From: Alphaproteobacteria bacterium
Lineage (GTDB): Bacteria; Pseudomonadota; Alphaproteobacteria; Caedimonadales; UBA9215
Assembly: GCA_024281375.1 (NCBI GenBank)
Contig: JAJSAD010000076.1
Location: 1-42,770 of the forward strand
DNA length: 42,770 nucleotides
Reading direction: 5' to 3'
Part shown: one piece after another, positions 36,217 to 42,770 of the stretch
Position numbering within the stretch: position 1 is the first letter of the stretch
Layout of the letters: every line of letters begins with the position of its first letter
Notes under the pieces: generated by a model
Databases searched by the model: none
Seen by the model: the letters and a program-made list of their open reading frames with translations, nothing else
Told to the model about the DNA's origin: nothing
Made by a program: the position numbers and the translations under genes

Positions 36217-37443
36217 ATGTCCACAGCAAATGATAACCTTATGATTTATTTAGACTACCAAGCGACAACCCCTTGTGATCCTCGCGTTGTCGAGAAAATG
36301 ATGCCCTATTTCACAGAACACTACGGCAATCCTCACTCTAGAAATCATGCCATTGGTTGGGTAGCTGAGAAAGCCTGCGAAGACGCACGGGCACAAATCG
36401 CTGACCTTATTTCCGCGAACCCTAAAGAAATTGTCTTTACATCGGGAGCAACAGAAGCTAATAACCTTGCCCTTAAAGGCGTGATGGATTTTTATGGAGA
36501 TGAGAAAAATCATATTATTACCTGTGTCACAGAACACAAATGTATCCTAGATACCTGTCGTCACCTTGAAACAAAAGGCTTTGATGTTACTTATTTGCCC
36601 GTTCAAAAAAATGGCTTGATCGATTTGACAGACCTTGAAGAGGCCCTCACAGAAAAAACAGCCCTTATCTCTATTATGGCCGTTAATAATGAGATTGGTG
36701 TTATCCAACCCCTTAAAGAAATCGGAGCACTCTGCCGTAAAAAAGGTGTCTTCTTTCATACCGATGCGGCTCAGGCTGTAGGGAAAATTGAGATAGATGT
36801 AAATGACATGAATATTGACCTCCTGAGTATCTCAAGCCACAAGCTCTATGGTCCAAAAGGTATTGGGGCGCTTTATGTACGCCGTAAACCACGTGTGAGG
36901 GTTATTGCTCAAATCAACGGCGGCGGCCAAGAGCGTGGCATGCGTTCAGGGACGCTCTCTCCGGCTTTGTGTGCGGGTTTTGGAGAAGCCTGTGCCCTTG
37001 CTAAAACAGAAATGGCTGCTGAGCATTCCCGCCTGAAGGGCTATTGGGAAACCATGTATAACACTCTCACAACAGAATTACCTGATGTGTTTTTGAACGG
37101 TGATAAAGACCATCGTTTTTATGGTAACTTGAACCTCAGTTTTGCATATGTTGAAGGGGAAAGTCTCTTGGGACATTTGAGCGATATTGCTCTCTCCTCA
37201 GGCTCTGCCTGCACCTCCGCCTCCCTGGAACCCTCTTATGTCTTGCGGGCTTTAGGTGTGAGTGTTGAGCTTGCTCACACGTCTCTTCGCATTGGATTTG
37301 GACGCTTTACCACACAAAAAGAAGTAGACTACGCAACCCAAAGCATTATTAAAGCCGTTAAGCGTTTACGTGACCTCAGTCCCCTTTGGGAAATGGCTCA
37401 GGAAGGGATTGATATAACGAAAATACAATGGGCTGGACATTAA
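36217..37443 (+). CDS. iscS: Cysteine desulfurase IscS
   Basis: The enzyme provides sulfur from cysteine for Fe-S assembly and tRNA thiolation. The ATG at 36217 is chosen because [19 protein letters not shown] matches the family start; the frame continues 20 codons upstream into the previous gene. The product has 408 residues. The PLP lysine is in [10 protein letters not shown] and the mobile-loop cysteine in [14 protein letters not shown]. The C-terminus, I-K-W/Q-A-G-H-like I-Q-W-A-G-H, matches the IscU-binding tail of IscS. Four bases separate it from the upstream stop. Confidence 0.96.
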   Translation: MSTANDNLMIYLDYQATTPCDPRVVEKMMPYFTEHYGNPHSRNHAIGWVAEKACEDARAQIADLISANPKEIVFTSGATEANNLALKGVMDFYGDEKNHIITCVTEHKCILDTCRHLETKGFDVTYLPVQKNGLIDLTDLEEALTEKTALISIMAVNNEIGVIQPLKEIGALCRKKGVFFHTDAAQAVGKIEIDVNDMNIDLLSISSHKLYGPKGIGALYVRRKPRVRVIAQINGGGQERGMRSGTLSPALCAGFGEACALAKTEMAAEHSRLKGYWETMYNTLTTELPDVFLNGDKDHRFYGNLNLSFAYVEGESLLGHLSDIALSSGSACTSASLEPSYVLRALGVSVELAHTSLRIGFGRFTTQKEVDYATQSIIKAVKRLRDLSPLWEMAQEGIDITKIQWAGH

Positions 37444-37461
37444 ATTTAGGAATAAAAAAAC

Positions 37462-37842
37462 ATGGCATATGATAAAAAAGTAATTGATCACTTCGAAAAC
37501 CCGCGCAATGTGGGCTCTCTGGATAAAGAGAGTACAACCGTTGGGACGGGCCTTGTGGGAGCACCGGCTTGCGGCGATGTGATGAAACTCCAAATTCAAG
37601 TCAACAAGGATGGCATTATTGAAGATGCTAAATTTAAAACATTTGGATGCTTATCGGCCATTGCCTCAAGCTCTCTTGTGACGGAATGGATTAAGGGCAA
37701 GAACCTTGATGAGGCCGCCACCATTAAAAATTCGGATATCGCTGAGGAGCTGTGTTTACCTCCCGTGAAGATTCACTGCTCTGTGTTAGCTGAGGATGCC
37801 ATCCGAGAAGCCATCGAGGATTATAAATCTAAAAATGCCTAA
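37462..37842 (+). CDS. iscU: Fe-S cluster scaffold IscU
   Basis: The 126-residue scaffold has the three assembly cysteines C37 (P-A-C-G-D), C63 (F-G-C-L-S-A-I-A-S-S-S) and C106 (I-H-C-S-V-L-A-E-D-A), plus the HscA-recognition L-P-P-V-K (99-103). The usual G-C-G-S-A-I motif has Leu after the cysteine here. Length and N-terminus (M-A-Y-D-K-K-V-I-D-H-F-E-N-P-R-N-V-G) are typical. It lies 18 bases after iscS and overlaps iscA by 8 bases. Confidence 0.97.
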   Translation: MAYDKKVIDHFENPRNVGSLDKESTTVGTGLVGAPACGDVMKLQIQVNKDGIIEDAKFKTFGCLSAIASSSLVTEWIKGKNLDEAATIKNSDIAEELCLPPVKIHCSVLAEDAIREAIEDYKSKNA

Positions 37843-38176
37843 AACAAAAGCCATTTTCACCGTTACTGAGGCGGCTGCACAGCAAGTACAACACCTTCTT
37901 GATCAGCGAGGGAAGCCTTCCATTGGTATTCGCATCGGCGTGCGCCAACGGGGCTGTTCTGGAAATTCTTATACCCTTGAATATGCCGATGACACGAATC
38001 CTCTGGATGAGGTCGTCTCCTTTGGAGACCTCAAAATCTTCATTGATCCTAAGGCTATTTTATTTGTAATCGGAACGGAAATGGATTTCAAGGATGACAA
38101 ACTTGAATCCGGCTTCACCTTCCAAAATCCCAACGAGAAAGGCCGCTGCGGATGTGGCGAGTCTTTTCATGTTTAA
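37835..38176 (+). CDS. iscA: A-type Fe-S carrier IscA
   Basis: The 113-residue protein starts at the ATG at 37835 (M-P-K-T-K-A-I-F-T-V-T-E-A-A), inside the end of iscU; a longer frame is not supported by homology. The three ligand cysteines are C41 (R-G-C-S-G-N-S-Y) and C105/C107 (G-R-C-G-C-G-E-S-F). IscA-type proteins carry iron or clusters to target proteins, notably for [4Fe-4S] enzymes such as aconitase (acnA, 14146). Confidence 0.96.
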   Translation: MPKTKAIFTVTEAAAQQVQHLLDQRGKPSIGIRIGVRQRGCSGNSYTLEYADDTNPLDEVVSFGDLKIFIDPKAILFVIGTEMDFKDDKLESGFTFQNPNEKGRCGCGESFHV

Positions 38177-38194
38177 GGCTTTAGTGGTGTACAA

Positions 38195-38707
38195 ATGAAT
38201 GCTTTTAACCTTTTTACCCTCCCTCAAACTTTTGCCCTGGACCTTGATGCCCTTGAGAGAAAGTATCTAGAACTCTCGCAGCAGTATCATCCCGACCTTA
38301 TTCCCCCCGGAAATACCCGTGAAAAATTAGAGGCTACCCTCAAAACGGCTGATCTCAATGAAGCTTATGATATTTTAAAGAACCCTCTTAAACGAGGCTA
38401 CCATCTTTTAAATATTCTTGACCCAAATCTGAAGGCTGATCAAGAGCAAACTATCAAAGACCCCACTCTTTTGAGGGAAGCCATGGAGGATCGTGAGGCT
38501 CTGGAAAACACCTCAACTCTTGATATGATTGAAGATATTATTGAACAAACAAAATTTAAAAAAGAAAGAACCTACAGAATCATTCAACAGGCTTTTGGGA
38601 CCCAAAATTTAAAAGAAGCGCAACTTGCCCTCTATCGCTACCGTTATTATGATAAAGTCCTAACGGACGCCACTAAAAAGTTACACAGCTATGCTCCTTC
38701 AGCTTAA
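38195..38707 (+). CDS. hscB: Fe-S co-chaperone HscB
   Basis: The 170-residue protein has an N-terminal J domain with H-P-D at 32-34 (Q-Y-H-P-D-L) and a C-terminal three-helix domain that binds IscU (E-A-M-E-D-R-E-A-L-E). It delivers IscU to HscA and stimulates its ATPase. Its 3' end overlaps hscA by 17 bases. Confidence 0.94.
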   Translation: MNAFNLFTLPQTFALDLDALERKYLELSQQYHPDLIPPGNTREKLEATLKTADLNEAYDILKNPLKRGYHLLNILDPNLKADQEQTIKDPTLLREAMEDREALENTSTLDMIEDIIEQTKFKKERTYRIIQQAFGTQNLKEAQLALYRYRYYDKVLTDATKKLHSYAPSA

Positions 38708-40490
38708 AGAACCCAATGCCCCCTTAGAGAAACCAACGAATATTCCCGTTGCTATTGGTATAGACTTGGGCACGACGCACTCTCTTGCAACCTATAAAGA
38801 AAGTAGCAAAGATGATGTACGCCTCTTAACAAACCTTATACCGTCTGTTGTCTCGTATTTATCAGATACCCCTGTGGTGGGAGAGCCCGCCTTAGAGGAT
38901 CTTAAAACAGACTCCAATGCTGTTGTGACGTCTATTAAACGCCTCATGGGAAAAGGGATTGAGGATTTTGAAAGCCCTGAGCTTTATCCTTTTTCTCAGA
39001 CCCAAAAAAAGCACCTCACCCTTGATATTAAAGGACGTTTCTTAACACCCGTCGAAATTTCTGCTGAAATCCTCAAAGCCCTAAAAAAACAATCGGAAGA
39101 GGCCCTGGGAAAAACCGTCACCCAAGCCGTTATCACGGTGCCCGCGTACTTTGATGATGCTGCTAGAACTGCGACGAAAGATGCGGCACGTCTTGCGGGT
39201 CTTGAAGTCTTGCGCCTTGTGAATGAGCCCACCGCTGCTGCTCTGGCCTATGGCCTTGAAACAGGGAACGAAGGTCTTTATGGCATTTTTGATTTCGGAG
39301 GCGGCACCTTTGATTTCTCTATTTTAAAGCTGCAAAAAGGGGTATTTCAAGTCCTTGCTACCAACGGAGATGCTCACCTTGGGGGAGATGATATTGATCA
39401 GGCCCTCCTGGATTATTTTAATCTTGACCTCACAAAACAGAACCTTCAATTGGCAAAGAAAGCCAAGGAAGATTTAAGTTCTCAAAAAGAAACCTCCCTT
39501 GCAGGACAGACGCTCACCCGTGAGGACTTTAACAAAATCACTATGCCCCTTGTGGAACGGACGTTAAGTGTCTGTCGCGAGACCCTCTCGTATTCAACCC
39601 TTAAAAAAGAAGACCTCAAGGGCATTGTTCTCGTAGGAGGTGCTACCCGTATTCCCCTTGTGCGCCAAGCCGTTCAAGATCTATTCCAACAAAACCCTCT
39701 CACTAATATTGATCCTGACACAGCGGTTGCTCTTGGGGCGGGTCTTCAAGCCCACGCCCTTACCCAGGGGTCCGATACCTTGCTCATGGATGTCACGCCC
39801 CTGTCCCTTGGTCTTGAAATTATGGGCGGAATGGTGGACCGTATTATTGAGCGGAACTCTCCTCTTCCCATCTGCAAAGCCAAAGAGTTCACCACCTATA
39901 AAGATGGACAGACAGGACTCCTTCTTCATATCATTCAAGGAGAACGGGAGATGGTTGATCAGTGTCGTTCCCTTGGACAGTTTAAACTTACGGGCATTCC
40001 CCCCATGGTGGCCGGTGCGGCCCGCATTAAGGTCACTTTCCAGGTCGATAGCGATGGTCTCCTAACGGTAAGCGCCCAAGAAGAAAACACCGGCATTTCA
40101 CAACATATTGAGGTTAAACCCTCCTATGGTCTCAGTGAGGATGATAGGCACTCTATGATTATGGCTAGTCTTGACAATGCCAAAGAAGACATTAGCCAAC
40201 GTCTATTAGCAGAATCGAAAATTGAAGCCCACCGTTTTTTAGAGGCCCTTCTTCCCGCCCTTGTTTCTGATCGAAACCTCTTAAACGACCCTGAATATGA
40301 GGAGCTCCTTACCACTATAGATGCCCTAGAGGAGGCCTTAAAAGGCTCCGACCGTGATAAAATTGAGACTTACGCCAAAGCTCTTGAGCAAAATACCCAA
40401 CCCTTTGCCGAGCGCCGCATGAGCCTGAGCCTTAAAAAAGCCCTTGAAGGGAAGGCCATAAATACTGTAGAAAAGGCCCTAGAGACTTAA
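38691..40490 (+). CDS. hscA: Fe-S chaperone HscA (Hsp70 family)
   Basis: The 599-residue Hsp70 has the ATPase motifs G-I-D-L-G-T-T-H-S (23-31), I-F-D-F-G-G-G-T-F-D-F, and V-L-V-G-G-A-T-R-I-P. The substrate-binding domain begins after D-V-T-P-L-S-L-G-L-E-I-M-G-G, and an α-helical lid follows. V-N-E-P-T-A-A-A-L-A-Y-G-L is also present. It releases clusters from IscU through recognition of L-P-P-V-K. The start lies inside hscB; the in-frame Met is followed by L-L-Q-L-K-E-P as in other HscA N-termini. Confidence 0.96.
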   Translation: MLLQLKEPNAPLEKPTNIPVAIGIDLGTTHSLATYKESSKDDVRLLTNLIPSVVSYLSDTPVVGEPALEDLKTDSNAVVTSIKRLMGKGIEDFESPELYPFSQTQKKHLTLDIKGRFLTPVEISAEILKALKKQSEEALGKTVTQAVITVPAYFDDAARTATKDAARLAGLEVLRLVNEPTAAALAYGLETGNEGLYGIFDFGGGTFDFSILKLQKGVFQVLATNGDAHLGGDDIDQALLDYFNLDLTKQNLQLAKKAKEDLSSQKETSLAGQTLTREDFNKITMPLVERTLSVCRETLSYSTLKKEDLKGIVLVGGATRIPLVRQAVQDLFQQNPLTNIDPDTAVALGAGLQAHALTQGSDTLLMDVTPLSLGLEIMGGMVDRIIERNSPLPICKAKEFTTYKDGQTGLLLHIIQGEREMVDQCRSLGQFKLTGIPPMVAGAARIKVTFQVDSDGLLTVSAQEENTGISQHIEVKPSYGLSEDDRHSMIMASLDNAKEDISQRLLAESKIEAHRFLEALLPALVSDRNLLNDPEYEELLTTIDALEEALKGSDRDKIETYAKALEQNTQPFAERRMSLSLKKALEGKAINTVEKALET

Positions 40491-40502
40491 AGGAATATTA
40501 AC

Positions 40503-40835
40503 ATGTCGAAAATCACATTCATCACCCCAGATGACAAACGTATTGAAATTGAGGCGCCCGATGGCTTATCCATTATGGAGATCGCCCACCAACATGATAT
40601 CGACCTTGAAGGTGCTTGTGAAGGCTCTCTAGCTTGTTCAACCTGTCATGTGATTGTTGACCAAGAGTGGTTCGACAAGTTAGAAGAGGCCTCCGAAGAT
40701 GAAGAAGATATGCTTGATCTCGCCTTCGGCCTCACAAGAACCTCACGTCTTGGATGCCAGATCATTATGTGCCCCGAACTTGACGGCATTGTTGTACGCC
40801 TTCCCGCGACCACCCGCAATATGATGGTTGATTGA
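40503..40835 (+). CDS. fdx: [2Fe-2S] ferredoxin of the Isc system
   Basis: The 110-residue adrenodoxin-type ferredoxin has cluster ligands C39, C45, C48 ([12 protein letters not shown]) and C85 (R-L-G-C-Q-I). It supplies electrons for cluster assembly on IscU. The C-terminal L-P-A-T-T-R-N motif is typical. It sits 12 bases after hscA and two bases before iscX. Confidence 0.96.
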   Translation: MSKITFITPDDKRIEIEAPDGLSIMEIAHQHDIDLEGACEGSLACSTCHVIVDQEWFDKLEEASEDEEDMLDLAFGLTRTSRLGCQIIMCPELDGIVVRLPATTRNMMVD

Positions 40836-40837
40836 CC

Positions 40838-41050
40838 ATGCCCCTTGACCTTGCCCTCAAATGGACAGATGTTTTCGACATTGCGATAGCCCTCGAGGAC
40901 AAACATCCCACCGTGGATATTGTTCATAGTCGCTTTACGGATTTGTGGCAATGGGTCCTTGATCTTGAGGGATTTTCCTACAAGCCAGACAATAGTAGTG
41001 AAAAAATTTTGGAGGCTATTCAAGCCGCCTGGCTGGAAGAGAGAGATTAA
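40838..41050 (+). CDS. iscX: IscX (YfhJ) Fe-S assembly regulator
   Basis: The 70-residue acidic protein matches IscX: L-K-W-T-D-V-F-D-I-A-I-A-L near the start, then P-x-V-D-I-V-H-S-R-F-T-D-L-W-Q-W-V and A-I-Q-A-A-W-L-E-E. IscX binds IscS and iron and tunes cluster assembly. The ATG at 40838 is preferred to the in-frame TTG at 40832, which overlaps the fdx stop. Its last base is the first base of the next gene (TAATG). Confidence 0.93.
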   Translation: MPLDLALKWTDVFDIAIALEDKHPTVDIVHSRFTDLWQWVLDLEGFSYKPDNSSEKILEAIQAAWLEERD

Positions 41051-42015
41051 TGCCTCTTCCCGATTCCCTCTTAACGAAACTTGAAGGAGCCTTTGCCGCA
41101 ACAGACAAGCAACTTGTTCAAAATCAACGTCATCACTTAACCTACAAATATAGAGATGCAAGCGGCAGCCTCAAACGACGCATCGAAAACACCTATGAAC
41201 GCTTGTCTTATCTCGCTACCCGTGTTCCCGCCACCTACGCTGTTTGCGAACAGGTCTTTGGACGCTTGGCGGAATATGACCTCGAGTTCTCTTCTCTCTT
41301 AGATTTGGGATCAGGCCCAGGAACAGCGGCCATTTGCGCGAAATATATTTTCCCAGAACTTGAAAAACTCACCCTCATTGACCAAGACAAAGCCTTTAAA
41401 GTTTTTGCAGAATCTTTCTTAGAACTGGCCAAGCCCATCTATCATCTGCAAGACCTTACCCAAGTCTCGACATTTCCACCCCATGATTTGGTAACCCTTT
41501 CTTATGCCCTCAATGAATTAAGCGATAAAAAGGCCAGTAGCGTTGTTCATAAGGCTTGGCTGGCTACAAAATCCGCTCTCGTGATTGTAGAACCTGGTAC
41601 TCCAAAAGCCTTCAAGGGTTTAAAAACGTTGCGGGAAGAGCTCATCAATTACGGCGCCCACATCCTGGCCCCTTGTCCTCACAACACTACCTGCCCTATG
41701 GACGAGGATGACTGGTGTCATTTTTCTGTGAGGCTTGAGCGCACGTCTCTCCACCAATATATCAAACAAGCTTCCCTCAATTATGAAGATGAAAAGTTTT
41801 GCTATGTTATTGCCATGAAAAATAAAGACCTTCAACCGGCACCTGCCAGACTCATTAAGAAACCACGCAAACGCCCCGGGCACATCCTGTTTGACTTGTG
41901 CACCCCAAACGGGTTACAACAAGAAACGCTATCGAAAAAAGACAAAACCATTTATAAGGTAGCACAGAAATTAACGTGGGGTGATGACTTCCCCCTCAAA
42001 GGAACAACAAAGTGA
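41050..42015 (+). CDS. Rsm22-type small-subunit ribosomal methyltransferase-like protein
   Basis: The 321-residue protein has a SAM-binding core with L-L-D-L-G-S-G-P-G-T-A-A (about 83-94), followed by S-Y-A-L-N-E-L and V-I-V-E-P-G-T-P. A cysteine cluster follows (C-P-H-N-T-T-C-P...D-D-W-C-H-F, plus a later D-L-C), as in mitochondrial and alphaproteobacterial Rsm22 proteins, which bind an Fe-S cluster. Placement at the end of the isc operon fits an Fe-S-dependent protein. It overlaps iscX by one base. Its exact methylation target is not established by the sequence. Confidence 0.85.
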   Translation: MPLPDSLLTKLEGAFAATDKQLVQNQRHHLTYKYRDASGSLKRRIENTYERLSYLATRVPATYAVCEQVFGRLAEYDLEFSSLLDLGSGPGTAAICAKYIFPELEKLTLIDQDKAFKVFAESFLELAKPIYHLQDLTQVSTFPPHDLVTLSYALNELSDKKASSVVHKAWLATKSALVIVEPGTPKAFKGLKTLREELINYGAHILAPCPHNTTCPMDEDDWCHFSVRLERTSLHQYIKQASLNYEDEKFCYVIAMKNKDLQPAPARLIKKPRKRPGHILFDLCTPNGLQQETLSKKDKTIYKVAQKLTWGDDFPLKGTTK

Positions 42016-42040
42016 GTGAAAAACTCTTTGTAAAAAAAAG

Positions 42041-42090
42041 TTCTTAAGGGAAAACGCTCTGTAGACAAACTTCTTGAGAGAAAACGCTCT
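42041..42090. repeat. Short direct repeat of 20 bases, 30 bases apart
   Basis: TTCTTAAGGGAAAACGCTCT (42041-42060) and a copy with two changes (42071-42090) lie just after the Rsm22-type gene. They precede the pyrimidine arm of the next repeat element. No hairpin or gene is evident. Confidence 0.6.
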
Positions 42091-42240
42091 TTTCTTTCTC
42101 TCTCCCCTTTTTTTTCCTCAATCCCCTGCCTTACCCATGCGATTTTTGACAAATAGACAATTTTCATCAACATTTTGGACTATTAGTCAAAAATTCAAAA
42201 AAAGAAGGTGGAGTAGGAGAAAGAAGAGTAGTATACCACC
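42091..42240. repeat. Third copy of the dispersed core repeat with pyrimidine and purine arms
   Basis: A pyrimidine-rich arm (42087-42135) is followed by a ~55-bp core (42138-42195) reading GATTTTTGACAAATAGACAA, then TTTTGGACTATTAGTCAAAA (a GACTATTAGTC palindrome), then a purine-rich arm (42197-42230). Spacing and sequence match the cores at 29416-29466 and 29628-29675. The 42016-42326 gap holds only this and the short direct repeat. Confidence 0.75.
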
Positions 42241-42326
42241 TCCTTTTACTGACCTTCCTATGAAAGAATATTAAGGTTGGATCGTGCCGCTGCAAGTCCT
42301 TGATTAACTGTCTGACAACAATATTT

Positions 42327-42770
42327 CTATTCTAGAGAGTGTTGTGAAATTATTTGTTGCCAGTCTATTTCCTTGAAGAATGGTAAGTCTATAACATTTG
42401 TCTGCTTCTTCGATTTCCCTTTTTCATGTAATAGTGCTCCGAGATTGGATTGTGCCACTGCAAGTCCTTGATCAGCTGCCATGCGAAAGCATTCTTCTGC
42501 TTCTTCAATTTCCTCTTTTTTATTTAAGAGGAGGGCCCCAAGGTTATTTTGTGCCGTTGCAAGTCCTTGATCAGCTGCCATGCGATAGAATTTTTCTGCC
42601 TCCTTAATTTCCCCTTTTTCATGTAAGAGGAGGGCCCCAAGGTTGAATTGTGCGACTGCAAGTCCTTGATCAGCTGCCATGCGATAGAATTTTTCTGCTT
42701 CTTCAATTTCCTCCTTTTTATTTAAGAGGGCCCCAAGGTTGGATTGTGCCCCTGCATATTTTTGCGAGGC
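42327..42770 (-). CDS. Sel1-repeat protein, C-terminal part (5' end outside the window)
   Basis: The minus-strand frame is open from the window edge to a stop at 42327. It encodes at least three and a half Sel1-like repeats of about 36 residues with the pattern M-A-A-D-Q-G-L-A-x-A-Q-x-N-L-G-A-L-L, followed by (E/K)-E-A-E-x-F-Y-R. A unique tail follows (N-V-I-D-L-P-F-F-K-E-I-D-W-Q-Q). Sel1 repeats are TPR-like α/α solenoids that bind proteins and are common in intracellular bacteria. An ATG at 42680 lies inside a repeat and is not the true start. Whether the protein is secreted cannot be seen here. Confidence 0.85.
   Translation of the reverse strand, partial: ASQKYAGAQSNLGALLNKKEEIEEAEKFYRMAADQGLAVAQFNLGALLLHEKGEIKEAEKFYRMAADQGLATAQNNLGALLLNKKEEIEEAEECFRMAADQGLAVAQSNLGALLHEKGKSKKQTNVIDLPFFKEIDWQQIISQHSLE
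42420..42770. repeat. Tandem ~108-bp DNA repeats encoding Sel1 units
   Basis: Units containing CAAGTCCTTGATCAGCTGCC recur at about 42461, 42569 and 42659, with short deletions between some copies. High DNA identity between units points to recent expansion or gene conversion and to a length-variable gene. Confidence 0.8.

Noticed and set aside
42420-42770. CRISPR-like array
   Set aside because: The regular repeats are coding Sel1 units in one open frame, with no unique spacers of constant length and no cas genes.

Overview
The window is bacterial chromosome of low-to-moderate GC. It reads best as an alphaproteobacterium, probably a host-associated member of the Holosporales/Rickettsiales type. 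Supporting signs are an iscR–NifS-like–iscS–iscU–iscA–hscB–hscA–fdx–iscX cluster with two tandem cysteine desulfurases (as in Rickettsia), a sucA–sucB–lpd operon, a DUF2608 protein of the kind found in intracellular bacteria, FtsZ-tail debris, and short palindromic repeats with mini-ORFs that resemble Rickettsia palindromic elements in style. The lineage is an inference from gene content, not a measured phylogeny. TGA is used as an ordinary stop (lnt, iscR, fdx), so the standard bacterial code applies.

Layout. 1-490 (minus): start of a probable lysS and a lapA-like membrane protein. 647-2731 (plus): an acidic protein with two tandem Ig-like modules. 2741-6788 (minus): atpC–lnt–metK–gmk, with atpC separated from any other ATP synthase gene. 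6919-7478 (plus): a MazE/MazF-type toxin-antitoxin pair with an inverted repeat inside its promoter. 7475-14106 (minus): ligA, a solute-binding/UPF0126 (TRIC-like) fusion, a PpiD-like foldase, an exported HIT-like protein and a FliL-like exported protein. 14146-17421 (minus): acnA and a small exported protein with a clear terminator. 17509-20701 (minus): a TVP38 membrane protein, a REC-HPt protein and a membrane histidine kinase; the last two look like one hybrid kinase divided by a frame change. 20789-21777: a DnaJ-domain protein and a small membrane protein. 21822-28300 (minus): sucA–sucB–lpd–SDR, where sucB is interrupted by one in-frame TGA. 28510-31745: accessory region with an exported xanthine-guanine phosphoribosyltransferase homologue, an ftsZ 3' remnant, repeat-rich DNA, a small exported protein, dapB between two direct copies of a palindromic element, and a small exported protein. 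31796-34375 (minus): initiator tRNA, GST, DUF2608 and trhO. 34502-42015 (plus): the isc operon with its probable IscR-controlled promoter, ending in an Rsm22-type methyltransferase. 42016-42770: a third repeat core and the 3' part of a Sel1-repeat gene.

The core genes are largely ordinary. The unusual content is (i) the sucB stop, (ii) two families of palindromic repeats, one with a conserved mini-ORF of about 30 codons and one with a conserved core of about 55 bp between pyrimidine- and purine-rich arms, (iii) the ftsZ tail fused to repeat sequence, and (iv) exported versions of normally cytoplasmic enzyme folds (XGPRT and HIT).
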